A stretch of DNA of 37,432 bases, from positions 1 through 37,432 of the forward strand of contig NZ_JANJUE010000227.1 of NCBI RefSeq assembly GCF_024710765.1. The letters are read 5' to 3'. Made by a program: the position numbers and the translations under genes. The stretch comes from Pseudoxanthomonas sp. (GTDB lineage: Bacteria; Pseudomonadota; Gammaproteobacteria; Xanthomonadales; Xanthomonadaceae). The notes beneath the pieces are model-generated. The model worked only from the letters and a program-made list of their open reading frames with translations, did no database searches and was not told the origin of the DNA. This document shows positions 1 to 7,274 of the stretch, in pieces (position 1 is the first letter of the stretch; every line of letters begins with the position of its first letter).

Positions 1-1
1 G

Positions 2-1273
2 ACCGCGGATCCGCCGACCCAGCGCGAGATCGCCGAGCGCCTGGGATTGACCGAGGCCAGCCGTTTCGTCAGTTCCTTCGACCGCCCCAACATCCGCTAC
101 ACGGTCACCCAGAAGGACAATGCCAAGCGGCAGTTGCGCGACTTCCTCCAGACCCACAAGGGCGAGGCCGGCATCGTCTATTGCCTATCGCGCAAGCGGG
201 TGGAGCAGTTCGCCGACTACCTGCTGGAACAGGGCTTCAACGCGCTGTCCTACCACGCCGGCCTGGACGCCGAGGTGCGCGCGCACCACCAGCGTCGTTT
301 TCTGCGCGAGGAAGGCATCGTGATGGTGGCGACGATTGCCTTCGGGATGGGCATCGACAAACCCGACGTCCGCTTCGTCGCCCATGTGGATCTACCCAAG
401 TCGCTGGAAGGCTACTACCAGGAAACCGGCCGCGCCGGTCGTGACGGCGAGGCCGCCGACGCATGGCTGTCCTACGGCCTGGGCGATGTCGTGCTGCTGA
501 AGCAGATGATCGAACAGTCCGAGGCCGGCGAGGAACGCAAGCGGTTGGAACGGCGGAAGCTGGACCAGCTGCTGGGCTACTGCGAATCCATGCAGTGCCG
601 CCGGCAGGTGTTGCTCGCCAGCTTCGGCGAGACCTATCCCCAGGAATGCGGCAACTGCGACAACTGCCTGCACCCGGCCGCCACCTGGGATGCCACCGAG
701 GCCGCGCAGAAGGCCTTGAGCTGCGTGTACCGCAGCGGCCAGCGCTTCGGCGTGAACCATATCATCGACGTCCTGCGCGGCAGCGAGAGCGAGAAGATCC
801 GCCAGTGCGGGCACGACCGCCTCACCACCTACGGCATCGGCCGGGACCTGGACGCCGGCGGCTGGCGCAGCGTGTTCCGGCAGCTGGTGTCTTCGGGCCT
901 GCTGGAAGTCGACGCGGAGGGCTATGGCAGCCTGCGCCTGACCGAGGCCAGCCGGGCCGTGCTGCGGGGCGAGCGCCGGCTGCTGCTGCGCAAGGAGGCC
1001 CCGCCCCGTGAACGCGAGCGCTCGCCGCGCACCGGCGTGGTGGTGTCGCCCTCCGACCAGCCCCTGTTTGGCGCCTTGCGCGATCTGCGCGCCCAGTTGG
1101 CCAAACAGCAGAACGTCCCGGCCTACGTGATCTTCCACGACAGCACCCTGCGCAACATCGCCGAACACCGCCCGGGCACCCTGGACGAACTGGCCCAGGT
1201 CGGCGGCATCGGCGGCACCAAGCTGGCCCGTTATGGCGAACAGGTGCTGGAAGCGATCCGCGCGGCAGGTTGA
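2..1273 (+). CDS. recQ: ATP-dependent DNA helicase RecQ (5' truncated by window edge)
   Basis: 3'-to-5' superfamily 2 DNA helicase of recombination and replication repair. The frame is open to the window edge, so about 180 N-terminal residues of a roughly 600-residue protein (first RecA lobe with Walker A and DEAH box) lie outside; 423 residues are visible. The fragment opens with the end of lobe 1, reaching SSFDRPNIRY. The second lobe follows with GIVYCLSRKRVE, then AFGMGIDKPDVR, and the arginine-finger motif VI QETGRAGRDG. The RecQ zinc-binding site is next, with four cysteines in YCESMQC and CGNCDNC, then the RQC winged helix. A C-terminal HRDC domain ends at LARYGEQVLEAIRAAG. All RecQ-specific parts expected in this portion are present and intact. 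It stops at TGA 1271-1273. Its operon partners upstream are not visible. Confidence 0.96.
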   Translation, partial: TADPPTQREIAERLGLTEASRFVSSFDRPNIRYTVTQKDNAKRQLRDFLQTHKGEAGIVYCLSRKRVEQFADYLLEQGFNALSYHAGLDAEVRAHHQRRFLREEGIVMVATIAFGMGIDKPDVRFVAHVDLPKSLEGYYQETGRAGRDGEAADAWLSYGLGDVVLLKQMIEQSEAGEERKRLERRKLDQLLGYCESMQCRRQVLLASFGETYPQECGNCDNCLHPAATWDATEAAQKALSCVYRSGQRFGVNHIIDVLRGSESEKIRQCGHDRLTTYGIGRDLDAGGWRSVFRQLVSSGLLEVDAEGYGSLRLTEASRAVLRGERRLLLRKEAPPRERERSPRTGVVVSPSDQPLFGALRDLRAQLAKQQNVPAYVIFHDSTLRNIAEHRPGTLDELAQVGGIGGTKLARYGEQVLEAIRAAG

Positions 1274-1294
1274 AGCGGAAAGCTCTGACAAAAT

Positions 1295-1320
1295 GCGGCC
1301 GCAGGAACCCCTGCGACCGC
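1295..1320 (+). terminator. possible recQ terminator hairpin (no U tract)
   Basis: About 20 nt after the recQ stop, GCGG-C-CGCAGG pairs with CCTGCG-A-CCGC around an AACC loop. This gives 10 base pairs with one internal mismatch. No run of T follows, so it is a weak candidate for intrinsic termination and could instead be a 3'-end stabilising hairpin. Confidence 0.35.
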
Positions 1321-1577
1321 GATGAGAGAGCACAGCGATGTTGTAGTTGTTATGCGGGGAACCGGCCGGCGAACAACGAGGGGATCCACCGGCGCGGTCC
1401 AGCGGCAGCATCATCCCCCGTCCAGACGGGAGCCGGCGACGCCATCAAGTCATCATGACCTTTGTCCTAACCGGAAAGTTCTCGGCGCAAGCCAGCCTGG
1501 GTTCAAGCTGCGGCTGCTAGCGTCTGGCGACTGGCGCACGGATCGCGCGAGAATCCCGCATCCCGACCGAGGCCCAC
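1321..1577. other. intergenic region with no convincing gene
   Basis: The 304-base gap between recQ and the next gene holds the hairpin at 1295-1320 and then about 250 bases without a reading frame that looks coding. Overlapping frames here have arginine/proline-rich shadow compositions. The stretch around 1340-1375 (GATGTTGTAGTTGTTATG) is less GC-rich than its surroundings. A small RNA or a long 5' UTR for the gene at 1578 is possible but not supported by anything specific. Confidence 0.4.
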
Positions 1578-2051
1578 ATGAAGGCAATCGCACCGCTGCT
1601 GCTGAGTCTGCTGGCCTCCGGCGGTGCCTTCGCCCAGTCGGCGGAATCCTTGGACCTGACCCTGCCCCGCCCGGCCCTCTATGGATCCGATCCCCCCGGA
1701 ACCTATTACGGCGACACCAGTGGACGCCCGGCCCGCGCGCTGCGTCCAGCCCCGGTGGCCCGCAACGCCTGCGGTACGCCGGTCGACGAGGACGACGGCA
1801 AGGTCGATGTCTCCGGCAGCGTCGCCACCGGCATCGGCTACACCAAGGGATATGGCAGCAGCCACTGGAACGCCGCCAACATCAACCTGTGCAAGTCGTA
1901 CAACAACGACGAAGGCGAATCGCGCGCGTTCAACCTCAACATCGGCGTGAGCCGGTATGACGGTCCCGGTTTCCACGGCTACCGCCGCCTGCCTGGCGAT
2001 GTCGGCCCGCCGCCTCCCCGCGGTTTCGGCGGTTCGCCAATGCGTCCCTGA
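1578..2051 (+). CDS. small secreted protein of unknown function
   Basis: 157 residues, unrecognised. The N-terminus is a clear Sec signal peptide (MKAIAPLLLSLLASGGAFAQ, cleavage likely after AFA), so the product should be periplasmic or secreted. The mature part has an N-terminal proline- and glycine-rich stretch, two cysteines (in NACGTP and NLCKSY) that could form a disulfide, and a central segment with alternating polar/aromatic residues (VATGIGYTKGYGSSHWNAAN, then FNLNIGVSRY) suggestive of beta strands. The C-terminus is low complexity (GPPPPRGFGGSP). The ATG has a GAGG Shine-Dalgarno five bases upstream. It looks like a stand-alone gene, closed by the hairpin at 2067-2090. I infer that the coding frame is real from the signal peptide, ribosome site and terminator together. 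Confidence 0.75.
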   Translation: MKAIAPLLLSLLASGGAFAQSAESLDLTLPRPALYGSDPPGTYYGDTSGRPARALRPAPVARNACGTPVDEDDGKVDVSGSVATGIGYTKGYGSSHWNAANINLCKSYNNDEGESRAFNLNIGVSRYDGPGFHGYRRLPGDVGPPPPRGFGGSPMRP

Positions 2052-2066
2052 CGCAGGACGAAGCAG

Positions 2067-2096
2067 AAGAGGCGCCGGATGGCGCCTCTTTCGTCT
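2067..2096. terminator. terminator between convergent genes
   Basis: AAGAGGCGCC-GGAT-GGCGCCTCTT is a perfect 10-bp stem with a tetraloop, followed by TCGTCT. It lies 15 bases after the stop of the gene ending at 2051 and 25 bases after the end of the convergent GST gene on the other strand. Because the arms carry AA/TT at the base, it could serve both directions, better on the plus strand. Confidence 0.75.
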
Positions 2097-2114
2097 CCGG
2101 GCACCGGAAACCGC

Positions 2115-2738
2115 TCAGGGCACCCCGTTGGCGCCGTGGCGCCGGAAACCCGGGCGTTCCTCGAGCCGGTGCAGATAGGCCGCCACGGCGGGAAGCTGCG
2201 GATGCGCCATGGGTGTCATCCGCCAGCGGTTCACCGACAGGCCGAGCACGATGTCGGCCAGGCTGAAAGCCGCACCGGTCGCGTAGGCGCCCGTTTTCGC
2301 GAGTTGATCGTCGAGGAGGCGCATCCGCTGGTTCCATTCCCGCTCGCTGGCTTCGATCTGCGCCGTATCAGTGTGGTCGGCACTCTGCCTTACCCGTGCC
2401 ATGAACACGTAGCGCCAGGCGTTGTTGAGTTCCGTGGCCTGCCAGTCCATCCATTGCTCGACCCGTGCGCGTGCGGCCGGCTCCGCCGGCAACAGATCGG
2501 TGCGCCCCTGGCGTGCCGCCAGATAGCGGCAGATGGTATTCGACTCCCACAACACCAGATCGCCGTCCCGGATCACCGGTACCAGCGCATTGGGATTCAA
2601 TGCCAGGAATGCGGGTTCCCGGGTCGAACGGTGGCCACTCCCCCACTCCTCCAGCGTGTACGGCAGTGCGAGTTCATCGCATAGCCAGAGCACCTTGCGG
2701 ACGTTGATGGAGGTGGATTTTCCGAGGATCTTCAGCAT
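2115..2738 (-). CDS. glutathione S-transferase family protein
   Basis: Cytosolic GST-fold protein of 207 residues. The N-terminal thioredoxin-like domain starts MLKILGKSTSINVRKVLW, with a serine-rich active-site region. It includes the cis-proline segment NPNALVPVI and the glutathione gamma-glutamyl binding motif WESNTICRYL. An all-helical C-terminal domain follows, with AFSLADIVLG, the usual N-capping and Asp-containing core helix. The substrate is not predictable; roles in thiol conjugation or dehalogenation are typical of the family. I chose the ATG at 2738 because GSTs of this type begin with M-L-K-I. A GTG at 2777 would add 13 residues and has an AAGG upstream, so the longer form is possible. 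It is a single gene converging on the small secreted gene and diverging from the methyltransferase. Confidence 0.9.
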   Translation of the reverse strand: MLKILGKSTSINVRKVLWLCDELALPYTLEEWGSGHRSTREPAFLALNPNALVPVIRDGDLVLWESNTICRYLAARQGRTDLLPAEPAARARVEQWMDWQATELNNAWRYVFMARVRQSADHTDTAQIEASEREWNQRMRLLDDQLAKTGAYATGAAFSLADIVLGLSVNRWRMTPMAHPQLPAVAAYLHRLEERPGFRRHGANGVP

Positions 2739-2908
2739 GCGGTGGTTCTTGAACCAGGACGGCCCATCAATGGGCACGTTACCTTAGCGCCCCGCGGCGC
2801 GGGCCGCACCCCGCTTCACACGCCTTCCCGCAGGAGAAAATCTGATTAGAATCACTTTGCCCATGACCGCGTGGGCCAGGGGAACCATCCGGCGCGCCAC
2901 AGGACACA

Positions 2909-3607
2909 ATGCCCGAACATTCACAGACGCCCTACAGCGAAAACTGGTTCGACCACAACATCCCGCACTGGCAGCAATGGCTGGGCGGGTTCCGGGATCG
3001 GGCCGGCGTTCGCGCGCTGGAGATTGGCAGCTTCGAGGGCCGCTCCACATTATGGCTTTGCCAGAACATCCTCACCGGTACCGATGCGCATATCGACTGC
3101 GTGGATCTGTTCGCGCCGGATCCCGTCTATGGCGACTATCACGCCCGGTTCCGCCAGAACACCGCGGCCTACGCCACCCGGATTACCGAACATCCCGGTT
3201 ACAGTTTCGATTCGTTGCGCCGCATCCGTGGCGAGTTCGATCTGATCTACATCGACGGCTGGCACTCGGCCTTCGGCGCGCTCGCCGACGGCGTGATGAC
3301 CTGGCCGTTGCTCAAGGTGGGCGGCGTGATGATCTTCGATGACTACCTGTGGGTACCGCCGAAGCAGGGAGCCCCGCGGCGCCCGAACATGCTGGCCCGG
3401 AACTGGGCCAAATTGCGCGGACGCGACTGGCGCCGCGAAGCGCTCGAACGCCAGATCGCGATCGCGCCCACGGAAAGCCCCAAGCTCGGCGTCGACGGAC
3501 TGCTGGCCACGCTGGCGGGACATTACGAACTGCTGGGTGTCACCAACCAGTTGGCGATCCGCAAGACCCATGGCTTTACCCAGGGCCAGGTGGGTTACGA
3601 CACCTGA
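2909..3607 (+). CDS. class I SAM-dependent methyltransferase (Methyltransf_24 type)
   Basis: 232-residue soluble protein. The SAM-binding glycine motif is RALEIGSFEGRST (about residues 35-47). Acidic motif II is DCVDLFAPDP. The later strand FDLIYIDGWHS (about 110-120) and GGVMIFDDYLW (about 138-148) are the signature of O-methyltransferase-like Methyltransf_24/MDMT proteins, in which the Asp residues coordinate metal or substrate. The substrate is unknown; relatives act on catechols, sugars or secondary metabolites and are often found near cell-surface sugar genes, but no such context exists here. The start has an AGGACA Shine-Dalgarno 3-8 bases upstream. It is monocistronic, ended by the strong terminator at 3636-3664. 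Confidence 0.88.
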   Translation: MPEHSQTPYSENWFDHNIPHWQQWLGGFRDRAGVRALEIGSFEGRSTLWLCQNILTGTDAHIDCVDLFAPDPVYGDYHARFRQNTAAYATRITEHPGYSFDSLRRIRGEFDLIYIDGWHSAFGALADGVMTWPLLKVGGVMIFDDYLWVPPKQGAPRRPNMLARNWAKLRGRDWRREALERQIAIAPTESPKLGVDGLLATLAGHYELLGVTNQLAIRKTHGFTQGQVGYDT

Positions 3608-3635
3608 CAGCCGTGGCGATGCCATCGCCCAAATG

Positions 3636-3664
3636 AAAAGGCCCGGCGACAAGCCGGGCTTTTT
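3636..3664 (+). terminator. strong rho-independent terminator
   Basis: AAAAG, then stem GCCCGGC, loop GACAA, stem GCCGGGC and TTTTT. A 7-bp GC stem is flanked by A and T tracts, so it may also act on the opposite strand. It lies about 30 bases after the methyltransferase stop. Confidence 0.93.
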
Positions 3665-3790
3665 CGTTCGGCGCACCCGCCTCCTGCGGACGCTGCGGTT
3701 GTCATCCTGCCTTCCTGAATCCGTTTGACATCCGTTTCACGGACCCGCTCGCACGCTCGATTTCCATCCAACGATGCTGCTGAGTCCGCC

Positions 3791-4867
3791 ATGGAAATGC
3801 ACTTCATCGAACGGCCGTTCCCCTCGTTGTTCCTGCGCGCCGCACTCGCGGTGCTCGCCGCCACGACCTCTTTCGCCGGCCAGGCCGCGCACCTGGAGTA
3901 CGTGACCAAGGTCGGCGGCACCATCACCGACGTCACGCCGCAGCGCATCCTGTTTTTCGTGATCGAAGACGGACGGCCGCTGTTGAAGGTCTACAACCGC
4001 GCGACCGGAAGCCTGCGCGTGGTCCCGGATCCGACCGGCCATACGCCGGGCTACGAGAAGCTGACCGCGCGTGGCGCGGTGTACGGCATCACGGAAGACG
4101 ATGAAACCTCGGTGTACGAATGGAACGGCGGCGCGGCACCCATCTGGAACGATGGAACCCCACGCGGCATGCGTGTCAGTCCGAACAACAAGCGTTATGT
4201 CATCTGGCCGACCTGGCGCCCGGGACGCTACCTGAACCTGCGCGACGTGATGCTCTACAAGGACACCCTGGTAGGCAACGGTCGTGTCGCCGATCTGGCC
4301 GACGTCGGCGATGGTGGCGAAGTCGTGTACACCGAGGGACCCGCGCCCTACAACGTGTTCCGCTACCGCGCCGGGCAATCCGTGCAGTTGACCCACGATT
4401 TGACCTATTCGAATTTCAATCCGCTGACCGACGGCATCAACATCGTCTACCGCAAGCAGGTTGCGGATACGGCTTCGCGGATCGTCATGTACAACGACAA
4501 CCTCGGCGAAGTCACCTTGCGCGATGCCAGTGGTGATTTCTTCACACCGCGGGTCGACTACTTCCCGAGCAATGGCTGGGTTGGCTTTACCCGCTTGAAT
4601 ACCGTCGAAGGCCAGACCGTCCGGCAGGTATGGCTGCGTTCGCCCCAGGGCCAGCTGACCGCCGTCTCCCCTGCGGGCGAGGATGCATCGATCAACGCGA
4701 TGTGGGGCGGGCAGGCGATGTTCGTCAGCAAGGGCTATCTCTACCTGGGCCGGCCCGGCGCCGCGCCCGAGCTGGTCTCACCTTTCGCCGAAGGTACAGG
4801 CAGCGCCTGGCTGCAAGGCAGCTGGTACGTTTATTTCGGCGGTGGCCTGTATCGGGTGGTGTTGTAG
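3791..4867 (+). CDS. secreted protein with probable beta-propeller fold, function unknown
   Basis: 358 residues. An N-terminal export signal (hydrophobic LFLRAALAVLAATTSFAGQAA, cleavage likely near AGQAA) predicts a periplasmic or extracellular protein. The mature chain is built of short strand-turn-strand units with recurring W/Y-rich blades, for example LYLGRPGAAPELV and SWYVYFGGGLYRVVL. This resembles the TolB/WD40-like propellers used for binding rather than catalysis. No catalytic motif is evident. I chose the ATG at 3791, because the signal peptide begins right after it. The frame is open upstream to 3725 but that part is Arg/Ser-rich and unlike coding sequence. There is no good Shine-Dalgarno. 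TTGACA at 3725-3730 may be a -35 box but no matching -10 is seen. It stands alone with no operon partner. Confidence 0.82.
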   Translation: MEMHFIERPFPSLFLRAALAVLAATTSFAGQAAHLEYVTKVGGTITDVTPQRILFFVIEDGRPLLKVYNRATGSLRVVPDPTGHTPGYEKLTARGAVYGITEDDETSVYEWNGGAAPIWNDGTPRGMRVSPNNKRYVIWPTWRPGRYLNLRDVMLYKDTLVGNGRVADLADVGDGGEVVYTEGPAPYNVFRYRAGQSVQLTHDLTYSNFNPLTDGINIVYRKQVADTASRIVMYNDNLGEVTLRDASGDFFTPRVDYFPSNGWVGFTRLNTVEGQTVRQVWLRSPQGQLTAVSPAGEDASINAMWGGQAMFVSKGYLYLGRPGAAPELVSPFAEGTGSAWLQGSWYVYFGGGLYRVVL

Positions 4868-5019
4868 CGCCGCCACTCGAGGATGGGCAGATAGTTCGGT
4901 GCGGCGGTGCCCGGAATGGCCCGCTCCCGCTTCGACCGGCAGGGGGCCGATGGCTGCCCGCGTTCCATCCGTGAGGCGGCATCGGGTCATCGCCTCTCCC
5001 GCGCCGGACTCCACCGAAC

Positions 5020-5346
5020 TCACCGAACTGTTTTTTCCTGCCAGGGCTCGCCCTTCTCGTCGCGATGCCACTGGCGCCATCCGTGGCAATAAGCCGATTG
5101 GATGTAAGGGCCACGGAGAATCCTGGCGTCCTCCCGGGAAGCCAGATCCTCGCCCATCAGATAGATCGCATGTGACCACGGCTGGACCTGCTCATGGGTG
5201 AGCATGGCCAGCCGTGCGTCCACGAGATCAGCGGCTTCCTCGACAGTACCCGCACGCACGAGAAAACAGGTGTCGGGGCCATTGGGCCCACCCGTCACCG
5301 GGTCCGCGCAATCATTCCCCCAGCGGATGACTTCGAAAATTTGCAT
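5020..5346 (-). CDS. small protein of unknown function
   Basis: 108 residues, starting MQIFEVIRWGNDCADPVTGG. It has no signal peptide or membrane segment. The composition is typical of a folded cytosolic protein, rich in aromatic residues, with a TCFLVRAGTVEEAADLVDARL segment resembling a strand-helix unit and a conserved-looking tryptophan-rich end (GWRQWHRDEKGEPW). I do not recognise a named family. Such short ORFs of this type occur as hypothetical proteins in Xanthomonads, but that is recollection and not checked. It is transcribed towards the propeller gene; the 152 bases between them show no terminator. The 157 bases between it and the tRNA gene hold nothing recognisable. Confidence 0.72.
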   Translation of the reverse strand: MQIFEVIRWGNDCADPVTGGPNGPDTCFLVRAGTVEEAADLVDARLAMLTHEQVQPWSHAIYLMGEDLASREDARILRGPYIQSAYCHGWRQWHRDEKGEPWQEKTVR

Positions 5347-5503
5347 ACCACCTGGCGTGGAAGTTCATTCTGCAAGGACGATAACCCAGTTCGTCCCGGG
5401 CTTCCCGGGGAAGACAGGGGTGCCGGAACGCCGGACATGGTGAGCGAGCCGGCACGACGCATATCGGCAACGCTTCTGGCAGGGAATCCCTGGCAGCTTC
5501 AAA

Positions 5504-5579
5504 TGGTGGGCCGTGAAGGATTCGAACCTTCGACCAAAAGATTAAAAGTCTTCTGCTCTACCGACTGAGCTAACGGCCC
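5504..5579 (-). tRNA. tRNA-Lys (anticodon UUU)
   Basis: The complete 76-nt cloverleaf reads on the minus strand with acceptor GGGCCGT pairing to ACGGCCC, discriminator A and an encoded CCA. The D arm is GCTC-AGTCGGTA-GAGC. The anticodon loop CTTTTAA has TTT at 5544-5546. The T arm is GAAGG-TTCGAAT-CCTTC. It closely matches the E. coli tRNA-Lys pattern. It lies 66 bases downstream of queC on the same strand. Lysine tRNA is not a queuosine substrate, so the neighbourhood with queC/queE is not functionally explained. Confidence 0.98.
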
Positions 5580-5645
5580 ATGCACCCGGCATTGCGCCGG
5601 GGTGCGAATTCTAACCCAGCTTGGGGGCAGCTGAAAAATCCGGGT

Positions 5646-6311
5646 TCAAGCGTAACGGGTCGGGTCCGCCACGCCGGCGTCGGCGAAGCCCTGTGCACGC
5701 AGGCGGCAGGCGTCGCAGTGGCCGCAGGCACGGCCCTGTTCGTCGGCCTGGTAGCAGGACACGGTCTCGGCGAAATCCACGCCCAGGCGGATGCCTTCGC
5801 GAACGATGGCGTCCTTCCCCATCGACATCAGCGGGGCATGGATCCGCAGGCCCGCGCCTTCCACCCCGGCCTTGGTAGCCAGGTTGGCGAGCTTCTCGAA
5901 CGCGTCGATGAATTCCGGCCGGCAATCCGGATAACCGGAGTAGTCGACGGCATTGACCCCGCAGAAGATGTCGGCCGCGCCCAGTACCTCGGCCCACCCC
6001 AGCGCCACCGACAGCATGATGGTGTTGCGGGCCGGCACGTAGGTGACCGGAATGCCACCGCCGCCGGCTTCGGGTACGTCGATGTCATCGGTCAGGGCGG
6101 AGCCACCGATGCTGCGCAGGTCCACGTGTACGGTCTTGTGGGCGACCACGCCCAGCGATCGGGCGACACGGTCGGCCGCTTCCAGTTCCGAGGTATGGCG
6201 CTGGCCGTAGCGCACGCTCAATGCATGCACCACGTATCCCTGTTCACGGGCGATGGCGACGACGACGGCGGAATCCATGCCACCGGAGAGAAGGACGACG
6301 GCTTTTTTCAT
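5646..6311 (-). CDS. queC: 7-cyano-7-deazaguanine (preQ0) synthase QueC
   Basis: Converts 7-carboxy-7-deazaguanine to preQ0 using ammonia and two ATP, in the queuosine pathway. 221 residues, the normal length. It begins [16 protein letters not shown] with the PP-loop ATP-binding motif SGGMDS, followed by [11 protein letters not shown]. It ends with the zinc-binding cysteine cluster C-x-(8-10)-C-GH-C-DA-C (residues in [20 protein letters not shown]). The ATG at 6311 is fixed by family homology. Unusually, the start codon is directly preceded by a tract of nine GATTCCC heptads (mRNA sense) with no Shine-Dalgarno. The frame also stays open upstream to an ATG at 6425, which would add 38 residues made of heptapeptide repeats; I consider that spurious. 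It is probably cotranscribed with queE. Confidence 0.96.
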   Translation of the reverse strand: MKKAVVLLSGGMDSAVVVAIAREQGYVVHALSVRYGQRHTSELEAADRVARSLGVVAHKTVHVDLRSIGGSALTDDIDVPEAGGGGIPVTYVPARNTIMLSVALGWAEVLGAADIFCGVNAVDYSGYPDCRPEFIDAFEKLANLATKAGVEGAGLRIHAPLMSMGKDAIVREGIRLGVDFAETVSCYQADEQGRACGHCDACRLRAQGFADAGVADPTRYA

Positions 6312-6312
6312 G

Positions 6313-6380
6313 GGGAATCGGGAATCGGGAATCGGGAATCGGGAATCGGGAATCGGGAATCGGGAATCGGGAATCGGGAA
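6313..6380. repeat. tandem heptad repeat, nine GGGAATC units
   Basis: Nine perfect, uninterrupted copies of GGGAATC (6313-6375) plus a partial copy GGGAA (6376-6380). In queC mRNA sense the unit is GATTCCC and the last unit ends one base from the AUG. Perfect tandem heptads are prone to slipped-strand copy-number change. Related heptads form the arms of the elements at 16540-16630 and 17164-17289. Confidence 0.97.
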
Positions 6381-6391
6381 ACAGCTTCCGG

Positions 6392-6412
6392 CTTTCGCGC
6401 CCTTCGCGAAAG
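6392..6412. other. hairpin between queE and queC
   Basis: CTTTCGCG-CCCTT-CGCGAAAG gives an 8-bp stem with a five-base loop, in the 154-base gap between queE and the queC start, next to the heptad tract. There is no adjacent T run on the minus strand, so it is more likely a structural element of the mRNA or of the repeat than an intrinsic terminator. Confidence 0.5.
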
Positions 6413-6465
6413 GACCGCGAGGCATTCATGCGTGGACGTGACCGCGGCGAGGCGTCCGCCTGCCG

Positions 6466-7140
6466 CTACCGCCCCGGCTCGTCATTCCAGAGCAGCTTGT
6501 GCAGTTGCATCTGGAAACGCACTGGCAACCGGTCCTCGACGATCCAGTCGGCCAACTGGCGCGGTTCGAGTTCGGATTTGGATGGCGAGAACAGCACGTC
6601 GCAACGCCCGGCCAGGCCGTGCTCGGCCACCATTCCGCGCGCCCACTCGTAGTCCGCGCGGCCGCAGATGACGAACTTCACCTGATCCCGCGGGGTCAGC
6701 AGCGGCAGATTCTCCAGCCGGTTGCGCGCCATCTCGCGGGATCCCGGTGTCTTCAGGTCGACCACCCGCGAGACACGCGGGTCCACTTCGGCGATATCCA
6801 GCGCGCCCGAGGTCTCCAGCGAAACGTCGTAGCCGGCGTCGCACAGGCGCCGCAGCAGGATCAGGCAGCGCTTCTGCGACAGCGGTTCACCGCCGGTCAC
6901 GCAGACATGGCGGACGCCGTGGCGGGCGACCTCGGCCAGGATGGCGTCGATATCCCACCACTCGCCGCCATAGAACGCGTATTCGGTGTCGCAGTACTGG
7001 CAGCGCAGCGGACAGCCGGTCAGGCGCACGAACACCGTGGGCCAGCCGGCCGCATTGGCTTCGCCCTGCAGGGACAGGAAGATCTCCGTCAGCTTCAGGC
7101 GTTCCTGGGCGACGGGCTCGGACGTGGGGACAGCGTTCAT
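6466..7140 (-). CDS. queE: 7-carboxy-7-deazaguanine synthase QueE (radical SAM)
   Basis: Radical SAM enzyme converting 6-carboxy-tetrahydropterin to 7-carboxy-7-deazaguanine, the step before QueC. 224 residues. The N-terminus ends in FLSLQGEANAAGWPTVFVRL. The 4Fe-4S motif CxxxCxxC is CPLRCQYC, followed by DTEYAF. The SAM-binding segment GGEP is in VTGGEPLSQ. ETSGALDI and DLKTPGS are the family's substrate and Mg2+ regions. The C-terminus (RFQMQLHKLLW) is the usual conserved ending. The start ATG at 7140 is standard. It lies upstream of queC, separated by the hairpin and heptads. QueD and QueF are not in the window. Confidence 0.96.
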   Translation of the reverse strand: MNAVPTSEPVAQERLKLTEIFLSLQGEANAAGWPTVFVRLTGCPLRCQYCDTEYAFYGGEWWDIDAILAEVARHGVRHVCVTGGEPLSQKRCLILLRRLCDAGYDVSLETSGALDIAEVDPRVSRVVDLKTPGSREMARNRLENLPLLTPRDQVKFVICGRADYEWARGMVAEHGLAGRCDVLFSPSKSELEPRQLADWIVEDRLPVRFQMQLHKLLWNDEPGR

Positions 7141-7204
7141 GGCGGCACATTATCGCCTGCCGACGTGATGGCCGTCGGGCGATTCCGGGAGGGGTTCAGC
7201 GAAA

Positions 7205-7235
7205 GGGCGGGCTTGGCGGCGGGCACCGCCCGCCC
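7205..7235 (-). terminator. candidate hairpin between cpoB and queE
   Basis: GGGCGGGC pairs perfectly with GCCCGCCC across a 15-base loop, in the 134-base gap after cpoB. On the minus strand the 3' arm is followed by TTTCGC, only a short T run. It may attenuate read-through from the tol-pal operon into queE/queC. Confidence 0.4.
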
Positions 7236-7274
7236 GGGCCGTGGCCGGACCGCCGGGGCCGTGCCCCGGATGGT

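Noticed and set aside
5504-5579. Integration site of a mobile element at the tRNA gene
   Set aside because: No integrase, no repeat of the tRNA 3' end within the window and no composition change nearby.
6313-6380. CRISPR array
   Set aside because: Units are 7 bases with no spacers and no cas genes nearby.
6311-6425. N-terminal extension of QueC from ATG 6425
   Set aside because: It adds only heptad-encoded repeats (SRFPIPD) not found in QueC proteins and has no ribosome site; kept only as an element of the phase-variation hypothesis.
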